From contig JAFAYN010000229.1 in assembly GCA_019240375.1 (NCBI GenBank), forward strand, positions 1-5,922: a DNA stretch of 5,922 bases, written 5' to 3'. The notes under the pieces were generated by a model. It searched no databases, had not been told where the DNA came from, and saw only the letters and a program-made list of their open reading frames with translations. A program made the translations under genes and the position numbers. Below are positions 1 to 5,346 of the stretch, one piece after another (within the stretch, counting starts at the first letter, position 1; every line of letters starts with the position of its first letter). Source of the DNA: Gemmatimonadota bacterium. Its GTDB lineage: Bacteria; Gemmatimonadota; Gemmatimonadetes; Longimicrobiales; Longimicrobiaceae.

Positions 1-50
1 AGGTGGAGTTTGCCCCACTCCAGGCTCTTGACACCGCCGCGTCCTCATAG

Positions 51-174
51 AAGGGATGCGAGCCCGAAGGGGCGAGACCGCGCGCAGTTTGCGCGGTCTC
101 GACTCCGTTAGCCAGCGTAGTCTGCTGGCTTACGGAGCCGCAGCCCGACCCCGGCGAAGCCGGGGGCACGCCCA
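51..174 (-). other. Array of three strong hairpins, candidate structured RNA or mobile palindromic repeat
   Basis: No gene is visible in positions 1-199. Within it, three inverted repeats lie nearly back to back. One is CGAGACCGCGC at 73-83 with GCGCGGTCTCG at 91-101 (11 bp, 7-nt loop). The second pairs 103-116 with 124-137 (14 positions, a single T-T mismatch at 109/131, 7-nt loop). The third is CCCCGGC at 149-155 with GCCGGGG at 159-165 around a GAA loop. A short GCCC/GGGC stem lies at 62-73. Read on the minus strand, which is downstream of the HD gene, the linkers are TGGGCGTG (174-167), TCGGGCTGCG (148-139) and GCATCCCTT (59-51). No T-run follows any stem, so this is not a classical intrinsic terminator. 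It could be a 3' UTR structure, a free-standing RNA or a REP-like element. The strand is inferred only from the neighbouring gene. Confidence 0.5.
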
Positions 175-199
175 AACCCGGCCTCAAAATCTGTAAAAC

Positions 200-1048
200 T
201 CAGAGCCGGTAAGCACTCACCAGGCGCTTCTCCTCCTCGCCCTCGATCAGCGCCTCCACCTCCACGTACGGCTCCAGCCCGCTCCCCGCCAGCTTCTCGC
301 GGAAGAGCTGGTCGAGCTGGAAGACGCCCGCGGAATTGGACATCTCGATCCGCAGCCGGATCGGCTTGGTCTCTCCCGCCTCGATGTGCACCGCCTCGAC
401 CGCCGCGGCCGAGATGGAGTGGATGCTCATCGACCCGGACGAGAACGGGATCCGCGACCGCCCCTTGGCCATGTCCAGCGCGTCGGCGACCCGGACCACC
501 CCCGCCTCCACGGTCAGAGGCTTCCCGCCCGCCCGGTGGGCGATGATGGCGTGCAGCACCTCGGCGCGGATCACCGCCGCGGTCGCCACGTCGTACACCT
601 CGGGAAGCACCTCCCGCAGCTTGGTCTGCGCCACGAAGAGCGAGAACTCCTCGTGCCCGCTGCGGTGGATGGACATCCCCAGGTCGTGGAAGAGCGAGGC
701 GAGGGTGACCACCACCTCCGCGTCGGCCACCTCCATCCCGTAGTTCGCCACCACGCCGGGCTTCACCCCGCTCTCCACCAGCAAACGCAGCAGCTTGGCC
801 GCGATGTTCATCACGATCTTGACGTGCACCGGCCCGTGGTCGGTCATCCCCAGCCGCTCCACCGCGTTGACGTTGGCCGCAGTCCAGAGCCCGTACAGGT
901 CGTCGTCCGCGTTGAGCAGGTCGATGATCTTGCGCAGCTTGGGGTTGTTGCGGCTCGGCACGTTCAGCGTCACCCGGTGCGACAGCCGCTCGGCCACCGT
1001 CCGCCCGAACTCCGTCTTCTCTTCCGGTACCACGATCTCTTCCGGCAT
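200..1048 (-). CDS. HD-domain metal-dependent phosphohydrolase-like protein
   Basis: Probably a soluble cytoplasmic metal-dependent phosphohydrolase; the substrate is unknown. Numbering from the longer possible start at 1093 (297 residues), HD-type metal ligands are visible in order: H86 in TDHGPVH, the H136-D137 pair in LFHDLG, H143 and H147 just after, H181 and H186 in HAIIAHR, and D204 in RVADALDMAKGRSRIP. Residues 225-297 form a C-terminal domain of unknown role. The overall pattern recalls uncharacterised HD-superfamily proteins of archaea and some bacteria (recollection, unsearched). I chose ATG 1048 (282 residues) because AGAGAGGA sits just upstream. The 15 extra codons from ATG 1093 include AGA twice and GGA, rare in this GC-rich gene, and 1093 has no nearby Shine-Dalgarno. 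The start at 1093 would bring the gene 28 nt from its upstream neighbour, so it stays possible. It is the last gene of the putative leftward operon. Confidence 0.85.
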   Translation of the reverse strand: MPEEIVVPEEKTEFGRTVAERLSHRVTLNVPSRNNPKLRKIIDLLNADDDLYGLWTAANVNAVERLGMTDHGPVHVKIVMNIAAKLLRLLVESGVKPGVVANYGMEVADAEVVVTLASLFHDLGMSIHRSGHEEFSLFVAQTKLREVLPEVYDVATAAVIRAEVLHAIIAHRAGGKPLTVEAGVVRVADALDMAKGRSRIPFSSGSMSIHSISAAAVEAVHIEAGETKPIRLRIEMSNSAGVFQLDQLFREKLAGSGLEPYVEVEALIEGEEEKRLVSAYRL

Positions 1049-1051
1049 GTA

Positions 1052-1059
1052 TCCTCTCT
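1052..1059 (-). promoter_or_regulatory. Ribosome binding site supporting the start at 1048
   Basis: On the minus strand AGAGAGGA is followed by TAC and then ATG at 1048. The spacing is short (3-4 nt), but it is the only purine-rich site near either candidate start of the HD gene. It favours 1048 over 1093. Confidence 0.5.
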
Positions 1060-1121
1060 GCTTTCTCTCGTTGTCGATGTTGATGTCGGTCATGTCGAAC
1101 GGGTCGAAATGAACGTCCCCC

Positions 1122-2264
1122 TCACCCGCGCCAGATCGCCATAAGGACCTCGGCCAGGATCAGGGCGATGACGGCCACCTCCAGCCACTCGGACCGGGTG
1201 GCGACCGCCTCGTCGTAAAGTGCGGTGTACGTGTCACGGATCAGCGACAGCTTGCGATCGATCGACGCGGCCCAGAAGCGGAAGCGGAAGAGCTCCAGCG
1301 CCGAGGTGTAGACCCGCGCCAGGTACACGTCCTCGGTCACCTTGAGGGCGTTGTCCACCTTCTCGGTGATCAGGGTGATCTCGGCCACCAGCGCCCGCAT
1401 CTCGTTGGCGGCGCGCGCGTACCGCCGGTGCAGGAGCGTCCCGCGCCGCGCCCCGGCCGCCAGCGCGTAGGTGCGGGGGAGCTCCTGGTCGAGGAGGTCG
1501 TCGTAGTAGCGCAGCTCCAGCAGCTGCGCGTTGGCAACCTCCAGCACGTCCGCCACGTCGTCGTCGGGAGAGGGGTCGAGCACGAAGGCGCGGTCCCAGG
1601 TGAGCACCACCAGGTCGTCGCGGTAGTACGAGTGGACGTAGCGGAGCGCGTCGCGGCGGGCGGCCTCGCTGAGCGGCTGCGTCTCGTGGGTGAGGACCGG
1701 GACCAGGTCCACGGCCTGGAGGAACTCGGCGGACGAGAGCGGCGGCTCCAGCTCGCGGACGCTCACCACGTGGTAGTCCTCCTCCATCCGCACCCGGTTG
1801 GGCTTGTCGATGGCGGCGGCGAAGTCGTTCAGCAGCCGGTCGAGCGAGATGCGCCAGAAGGGGAGCGCCGCCGCCTCGCGCTCGGCCTCGCGCGCGAAGC
1901 GCTGGAACTCGGGCCAGGCGGCCGGGTCGGGGAGCCACACCTCCAGCGAGAGCGACACCACCCCGAAAGAGTAGATGCGCGCCGAGGCCCGCGTCTCCAC
2001 CCGGCGCCCCTCCAGCTCCAGCGCGGGCGCGACCAGGTCGGTCACCACCGGCGGGTCGTCGAAGGCGATGGCCTTGGGCTCCACGCTCGACAGGCGAATG
2101 CGCCCCACGGAGCCGCGCCCCTGCAGGCGGCGCTCTACCTCCTGCAGGTCGATCCCGTACGACACGTCGAAGATGCGCAGCACCTCGACGCTGGCCCGGT
2201 GCACGGTAAGCGTGGCTTCCGTCCCGGTCGTCTCTCCGTTGAGCACCGTCGCCTCGTTTCTCAT
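1122..2264 (-). CDS. DUF155/RMD1-like protein with C-terminal membrane anchor
   Basis: A 380-residue protein that I assign to the DUF155 (RMD1/RMND1-like) family from its pattern. The N-terminal half contains a RIYSFGVVSLSLEVW segment (97-110), like the family's FsyGvvVfw strand. The middle has VLTWDRAFVLDP (220-231), then helical LLELRYYDDLLDQELPR (248-264). Near the C-terminus come EKVDNALKVTED (301-312) and RKLSLIRDTY (337-346), predicted long helices. A hydrophobic segment at 361-378 (LEVAVIALILAEVLMAIW) follows and ends two residues before the stop, so the protein looks tail-anchored. Eukaryotic relatives are mitochondrial (RMND1 supports mitochondrial translation); the bacterial function is unknown. 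ATG 2264 is chosen because GGGAGGGG lies just upstream and because the frame extends to 2678 only by overlapping the hydrolase gene. It is the middle gene of the leftward cluster. The family call is from motif memory, not a profile search. Confidence 0.8.
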   Translation of the reverse strand: MRNEATVLNGETTGTEATLTVHRASVEVLRIFDVSYGIDLQEVERRLQGRGSVGRIRLSSVEPKAIAFDDPPVVTDLVAPALELEGRRVETRASARIYSFGVVSLSLEVWLPDPAAWPEFQRFAREAEREAAALPFWRISLDRLLNDFAAAIDKPNRVRMEEDYHVVSVRELEPPLSSAEFLQAVDLVPVLTHETQPLSEAARRDALRYVHSYYRDDLVVLTWDRAFVLDPSPDDDVADVLEVANAQLLELRYYDDLLDQELPRTYALAAGARRGTLLHRRYARAANEMRALVAEITLITEKVDNALKVTEDVYLARVYTSALELFRFRFWAASIDRKLSLIRDTYTALYDEAVATRSEWLEVAVIALILAEVLMAIWRG

Positions 2265-2269
2265 CCCCG

Positions 2270-2277
2270 CCCCTCCC
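2270..2277 (-). promoter_or_regulatory. Strong ribosome binding site of the DUF155-like gene
   Basis: GGGAGGGG on the minus strand contains the full GGAGG core and lies 5 nt before ATG 2264 (7 nt from the end of GGAGG). It lies inside the 34-nt gap after the hydrolase stop. It rules out the upstream in-frame ATG at 2279, which precedes it. Confidence 0.65.
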
Positions 2278-2298
2278 ATGCGAACCCCGTACCAGGCA

Positions 2299-3324
2299 TC
2301 ACTGGCCCGCCCCGCCGCCCAGGTGTTCGGCCAGGAAGCGCGCCGCCTCCCCCTCGGCCCAGAACTCCGGCGCCCACGGCTTTCCGTGCACGAAGCCAAC
2401 GTGCCCGCCGCCCCGCGTGAACCCCTCCGCCAGGAAGGGGTTGCCCCGGATCGCCTCGTGCGGGATGGCGCCGTTGGGGAGGAACGGGTCGTCGACCGAG
2501 TGAAGGAGGAGCGTGGGGACACGGATCCGGTCCACGAACCCCGCCGAGCTGGAGCGGGTGTAGTAGTCTTCCGCGTCGCGGAAGCCGTGCAGCGGCGCCG
2601 TGGCCGCGTCGTCGAACTCGCGGAAGGTACGCGCCGACAGCACCCGCGCCCCGTCCACCGCGTCGCCGATGATCCCACGCTTGGCTGCGTACTTCCGGCG
2701 TAGCGAGCGGAGGAAGCTCCAGGTGTAGATCCGCCCCATCCCGCGTTCCATGCTGGTCGCGCCGGCCCCCAGGTCGAAGGGGACCGACACCGCCGCCGCG
2801 GCCCGCACGGGCGACTCCGCGCCCCGCTCGCCCAGGTACTTGAGGAGCACGTTGCCGCCCAGGGAGTACCCGACCGCCCCGAGCGGGGAGTCCGGCCACC
2901 GCTCGCGGAGCAGCCCGACCACGAAGGCCAGGTCTTCCGTCTCGCCGGAGTGGTAGAAGCGCGCGATGCGGTTGGGCTCGCCGCCGCAGGTGCGGAAGTT
3001 GACGGCCACGCCGCGGATCCCGCGCGCCGCCAGCTCGCGGAGGGTCTGCAGCACGTACCCGGAGCGGGTGGAGCCCTCCAGCCCGTGCAGCACCACGGCC
3101 ACAGGATCGCCGGGGCGCACCGTGTCCCACCCGACCCCGTCCACCCGCGCGAAGTCCAGGTCCAGGAAGTCGCCGTCCGGCGTGTCGACCCGCTCGCGGT
3201 GCAGCGCCAGGACCTGGCGGTTGCGCAGGTAGCGCCCGACGATGGTCTGCGCGTGAGCGCCCCGCAGCCACCAGGCGGGGCGGAACGGCCGAACCGAGTA
3301 CCCTTTCATCTTCCCGTCGTCCAT
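2299..3324 (-). CDS. yheT: YheT-family alpha/beta-fold hydrolase
   Basis: A 341-residue hydrolase of the YheT/ABHD1-3 group, the length of E. coli YheT (about 340). The N-terminus has the family signature FRPAWWLRGAHAQTI (14-28). HGLEGS (80-85) forms the oxyanion-hole loop, and NFRTCGGEPN (109-118) is also typical. The nucleophile is S154 in GYSLGG (152-157). The acid is D278 or D279 in LLLHSVDDPFLP, and the base is H308 in GGGHVGF. The catalytic triad is therefore intact. Enzymes of this group cleave carboxyl esters; eukaryotic relatives act on lipids or phospholipids, but the bacterial substrate is not known. No signal peptide is visible, so it is cytoplasmic or membrane-associated. ATG 3324 is preceded by GGAAG at 3329-3333 with a 4-nt spacer. 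The internal ATG at 3309 would lose only five residues and its purine run is too close. It is the first gene of the leftward cluster and diverges from the acyltransferase. Confidence 0.92.
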   Translation of the reverse strand: MDDGKMKGYSVRPFRPAWWLRGAHAQTIVGRYLRNRQVLALHRERVDTPDGDFLDLDFARVDGVGWDTVRPGDPVAVVLHGLEGSTRSGYVLQTLRELAARGIRGVAVNFRTCGGEPNRIARFYHSGETEDLAFVVGLLRERWPDSPLGAVGYSLGGNVLLKYLGERGAESPVRAAAAVSVPFDLGAGATSMERGMGRIYTWSFLRSLRRKYAAKRGIIGDAVDGARVLSARTFREFDDAATAPLHGFRDAEDYYTRSSSAGFVDRIRVPTLLLHSVDDPFLPNGAIPHEAIRGNPFLAEGFTRGGGHVGFVHGKPWAPEFWAEGEAARFLAEHLGGGAGQ

Positions 3325-3505
3325 TCCGCTTCCGATCGCTTCCGCCGCCGCGCCCGCGGGTACTCCCCGGGGCGCCGGGACGGATTTACATTTGCCGGGG
3401 AGCCACGGCTTCCGCCGGGCTCTTCCCGGTGCTTCCTACCCCGGCCCGGCACCCCGCGTGCCCGCGGATCCCGGGCCTCTCCTCTCCCCTTCCCTCCGCC
3501 GCCCC
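3325..3505. promoter_or_regulatory. Divergent intergenic region, presumed promoters
   Basis: This gap must hold the start signals for the leftward operon and the rightward acyltransferase gene if each has its own promoter. The only AT-rich island is GGATTTACATTTGCC at 3382-3396. On the minus strand it reads AAATGTAAAT, a weak extended -10-like string about 60 nt before the hydrolase start. No convincing -35 box is visible on either strand. CCCCGGGG at 3366-3373 is a short palindrome. The 50 nt before ATG 3506 are C-rich with no Shine-Dalgarno, so that gene may be leaderless or use an atypical initiation signal. Promoter positions are inference. Confidence 0.3.
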
Positions 3506-4819
3506 ATGTGGCTCCTCCCCGCCTTTTCCCGGATCGCCGCCTTCGCGGTGCGCACCTTCTACCGCTTCACCGTGGCGGGCGGCCGGGTCCCCGCCACCGG
3601 CCCCGTGCTGCTGGTGGCGAACCACCCCAACTCGCTGCTCGACCCGGCGACCGTCGCCGCGGTGGCGGGGCGCCCCGCGCGCTTCCTGGCCAAGGCCCCG
3701 CTCTTCAGCGACCGTGCCGTGGGGTGGCTGGTCCGCGGCGCCGGCTCCATCCCGGTATACCGCGTGGTGGACGACCCGTCCAGGATGGGCGCCAACGAGG
3801 ACATGTTCCGGGCCGTGCACGACGCGCTCGCCGAGGGGTCGGCCGTGGGGATCTTCCCGGAGGGGACCAGCCACAGCGGGCCGTCGCTGGTGCCGCTCAA
3901 GACCGGGGCAGCGAGGATGGCGCTGGGCGCGGCGAAGCGGCTGGGGCGCGACTTCCCGGTGATCCCGGTGGGGCTGGTGTTCCGGAGCAAGGAGCGCTTC
4001 CGCTCCGAGGCGCTGGCGGTGGTGGGCGACCCCGTCCCCTGGGCCGACCTGCGCGACGCCGGCACCGAGGACGTGGAGGCGGTGCGCGAATTGACGCGCC
4101 GCATCGACGACGCGCTGCGCGAGGTGACGATCAACCTGGAGCGGTGGGAGGACGCGCCGCTGGTGGAGTGCGCGGAGGAGATCTACGCCGCGGAGTGGAG
4201 GATGGAGACCGACCCCGCCGAGCGGGTGGAAAGGCTGCGTGAGGCCACGGAAACGCTGGCGAGGCTGCGCACGGAGGAAAGGGAGGAGTGGAAGCCGATC
4301 GCCCGCGAGGTCTCGCGCCACCGCAGGGTCCTGCGCGCGCTGCGCCTCCGCCCCGCCGACCTGCACTCCCGCGCCGGGATGCGCACGGCCGCGAGCTGGA
4401 CGCTGCGGCAGCTCGCCTTCTTCGCACTGGGCGGCCCCCTGGCCGCGCTGGGGAGCGTGGTCTTCTATCTCCCCTACCGGCTCACCGGGGTGCTGGAGGC
4501 GAAGGCGCACCCGGAGCACGACGTGCGCGCCACCCACAAGGTGCTGGTGGGCGGGGCGCTGCACCTGGCGTGGATCCTGGCCCTGGGCGTGGCGGCATGG
4601 ATCTGGGCGGGACCGCGGGCCGGGATCCCGGTGCTGCTCGGCCTACCGCTGCTGGGGGTGCTGACGGTGGTGGTGCGCAACCGCTGGGACGAGGCTGTCG
4701 AGGACGCCCGCCGCTTCGTGCTGCTCCGGCGAACAGGGAAGCTGGTGCCCGAGCTGCGGGCGCGGCAGAGGGAGATCGCGGAGCGGCTGGAGGCGCTGCG
4801 GGTGCAGGTGGGGGTGTAG
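3506..4819 (+). CDS. PlsC-type 1-acyl-glycerophosphate/lysophospholipid acyltransferase with C-terminal membrane helices
   Basis: A 437-residue membrane acyltransferase, likely moving fatty acyl groups onto a glycerol-phosphate or lysophospholipid acceptor. Motif I is NHPNSLLDP (39-47), with H40 and D46 five residues apart instead of the usual four. Motif II is GSIPVYR (80-86). Motif III is FPEGTSHSGPSLVPLKTGAA (117-136), and VIPVG (152-156) is motif IV-like. Residues 180-285 are charged and helical. The C-terminus has about three hydrophobic segments near 300-326, 347-368 and 373-390, then a charged helical tail. This plan, much longer than a plain PlsC of about 245 residues, recalls fungal Gpt2/Sct1-type acyltransferases and bacterial relatives (recollection). 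ATG 3506 is chosen because it begins the first hydrophobic, family-like stretch. A TTG at 3392 would add 38 proline- and glycine-rich residues typical of non-coding GC-rich DNA. No Shine-Dalgarno precedes ATG 3506. Confidence 0.88.
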   Translation: MWLLPAFSRIAAFAVRTFYRFTVAGGRVPATGPVLLVANHPNSLLDPATVAAVAGRPARFLAKAPLFSDRAVGWLVRGAGSIPVYRVVDDPSRMGANEDMFRAVHDALAEGSAVGIFPEGTSHSGPSLVPLKTGAARMALGAAKRLGRDFPVIPVGLVFRSKERFRSEALAVVGDPVPWADLRDAGTEDVEAVRELTRRIDDALREVTINLERWEDAPLVECAEEIYAAEWRMETDPAERVERLREATETLARLRTEEREEWKPIAREVSRHRRVLRALRLRPADLHSRAGMRTAASWTLRQLAFFALGGPLAALGSVVFYLPYRLTGVLEAKAHPEHDVRATHKVLVGGALHLAWILALGVAAWIWAGPRAGIPVLLGLPLLGVLTVVVRNRWDEAVEDARRFVLLRRTGKLVPELRARQREIAERLEALRVQVGV

Positions 4820-4829
4820 GGAACGGCGA

Positions 4830-4857
4830 GGGGACAGGGGACAGGTTACAGGGGACA
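4830..4857 (+). repeat. Tandem 7-bp repeat, four units of GGGGACA
   Basis: Starting 11 nt after the acyltransferase stop, the units are GGGGACA (4830-4836), GGGGACA (4837-4843), GGTTACA (4844-4850, two changes) and GGGGACA (4851-4857), with no gaps. I recall similar GGGGACA strings between genes in Gemmatimonadota-like genomes; this is unverified. The G-runs could also contribute to a G-rich secondary structure. Confidence 0.75.
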
Positions 4858-4872
4858 GCTGGCAACTGCTGG

Positions 4873-4920
4873 CCCCCTATCCCCCCGACCCCCTTTCCCC
4901 CGCAAGCAGGAGAAAGGGGG
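4873..4920. repeat. C-run element: degenerate palindrome and minus-strand quadruplex motif
   Basis: Four C-runs occur at 4873-4877, 4881-4886, 4889-4893 and 4897-4901, separated by 3, 2 and 3 nt, so the minus strand carries a canonical four-tract G-quadruplex motif. The last part overlaps an inverted repeat: CCCCCTTTC (4889-4897) pairs with GAAAGGGGG (4912-4920) around 14 nt that include GCAAGC. It looks like a decayed copy of the GCAAGC-loop palindromes common between genes in GC-rich bacteria. It has no T-tail typical of an intrinsic terminator. Confidence 0.6.
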
Positions 4921-4973
4921 AGAACTGCAAGGCAAACAAGCGGTTATCATCCACGGACAGAAGCCGTAGTGCT

Positions 4974-5011
4974 CCCCTCCCCACTCGTGGGGGAGGGGCC
5001 GGGGGAGGGGG
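4974..5011. repeat. CCCCTCCCCAC hairpin plus plus-strand quadruplex motif
   Basis: CCCCTCCCCAC (4974-4984) pairs with GTGGGGGAGGGG (4987-4998), with one extra G bulged. The sequence GGGGGAGGGG occurs twice (4989-4998 and 5001-5010), separated by CC. Together they give four plus-strand G-tracts (4989-4993, 4995-4998, 5001-5005, 5007-5011) with loops of 1, 2 and 1 nt, a strong quadruplex motif that competes with the hairpin. The strand context is the region between two convergent genes. Confidence 0.65.
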
Positions 5012-5082
5012 CTATAGTGCCGGCTGAACCCCGACGCTGACCCAGCACCGCACGCCCCCATCCGCCTCGCTCGGGCTCGGCA

Positions 5083-5106
5083 CCTTCCCCCAATTCTGGG
5101 GGAAGG
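5083..5106. repeat. Perfect 10-bp hairpin
   Basis: CCTTCCCCCA (5083-5092) and TGGGGGAAGG (5097-5106) form a perfect stem with an ATTC loop. No T-run follows on either strand, so it is not a classical terminator. It may still slow polymerase or block exonucleases at the 3' end of the acyltransferase mRNA. It resembles the other C-run palindromes nearby. Confidence 0.6.
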
Positions 5107-5126
5107 CTCAACGGCTGGAGAAAGAA

Positions 5127-5160
5127 GCAGGGCGGGCATTCGCGCGAATGCCCGCCCTGC
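5127..5160. terminator. Strong intrinsic terminator, best on the minus strand
   Basis: A perfect 34-bp palindrome: GCAGGGCGGGCATTCG (5127-5142) and its complement (5145-5160) around CG. Read on the minus strand it is preceded by ACAACAACAAC and followed by TTCTTTCT (5126-5119), so it should end transcripts of the MFS gene, whose stop codon is about 190 nt upstream. On the plus strand it is followed by GTTGTTGTTG, a weaker tail, so it may also stop read-through from the acyltransferase gene. Confidence 0.75.
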
Positions 5161-5346
5161 GTTGTTGTTGCCGTTCGTGTAGTTCCCTGCTTTTCCCAGA
5201 AGATGTTGCGGAGGGAGACCGGCTGTTTGGGCTCCCTCCGCGGTCGGGGAGACTGCCGGCCGTATCGGCAGGCTCACCGGCCCCGCGCAAGAGACCGGCA
5301 GCAGTACCGCCGGGCTCTGGAGCGGCCCCCACACGGAAGCAACCGA
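5161..5346 (-). other. Gene-free 3' region of the MFS transcript with a hairpin
   Basis: No credible coding frame lies here. On the minus strand it forms the sequence between the MFS stop and the terminator. It holds a perfect 10-bp stem, GCGGAGGGAG (5208-5217) with CTCCCTCCGC (5232-5241) and a 14-nt loop. A small CTGCCG/CGGCAG stem lies at 5253-5271, and a 9-bp direct repeat GAGACCGGC occurs at 5215-5223 and 5291-5299. About 190 nt of structured leader to a strong terminator could be a long 3' UTR or a small RNA; nothing in the sequence decides. Confidence 0.35.

Noticed and set aside
28..56. TTGACA at 28-33 as a plus-strand -35 box
   Set aside because: No -10-like hexamer at 16-18 nt spacing and no plus-strand gene follows; it leads into the hairpin array and antisense to the HD gene.
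386..2420. Plus-strand open frames at 386-1144 and 1428-2420
   Set aside because: Shadows of the HD and DUF155-like genes: H/R/G/V-rich, no domains, no binding site.
2265..2678. N-terminal extension of the DUF155-like frame to 2678
   Set aside because: It would overlap the hydrolase gene by 380 nt on the same strand and adds arginine/serine-rich non-protein-like sequence; a strong binding site marks ATG 2264.
2261..3271. Minus-strand open frame of 336 codons in another frame of the hydrolase gene
   Set aside because: Low-complexity R/G/A/P protein; the overlapping frame has an intact alpha/beta hydrolase triad.
3392..3505. TTG start at 3392 adding 38 residues to the acyltransferase
   Set aside because: Added residues are proline- and glycine-rich with no signal peptide or family motif, and no binding site precedes the TTG.
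3386..4564. Long minus-strand open frame of 392 codons opposite the acyltransferase gene
   Set aside because: Composition is rich in R, H, G, A and P with no recognisable domain, as expected for an antisense shadow frame in GC-rich DNA; the plus-strand frame has clear acyltransferase motifs.
5013..5018. TATAGT as a plus-strand -10 box
   Set aside because: The -35 position falls in the G-tract region with no match, and no gene follows on the plus strand.
4830..5241. CRISPR-like array in the convergent region
   Set aside because: Repeats are 7-bp tandem units or palindromes of different sequence, without identical repeats of 24-40 nt or even spacers.
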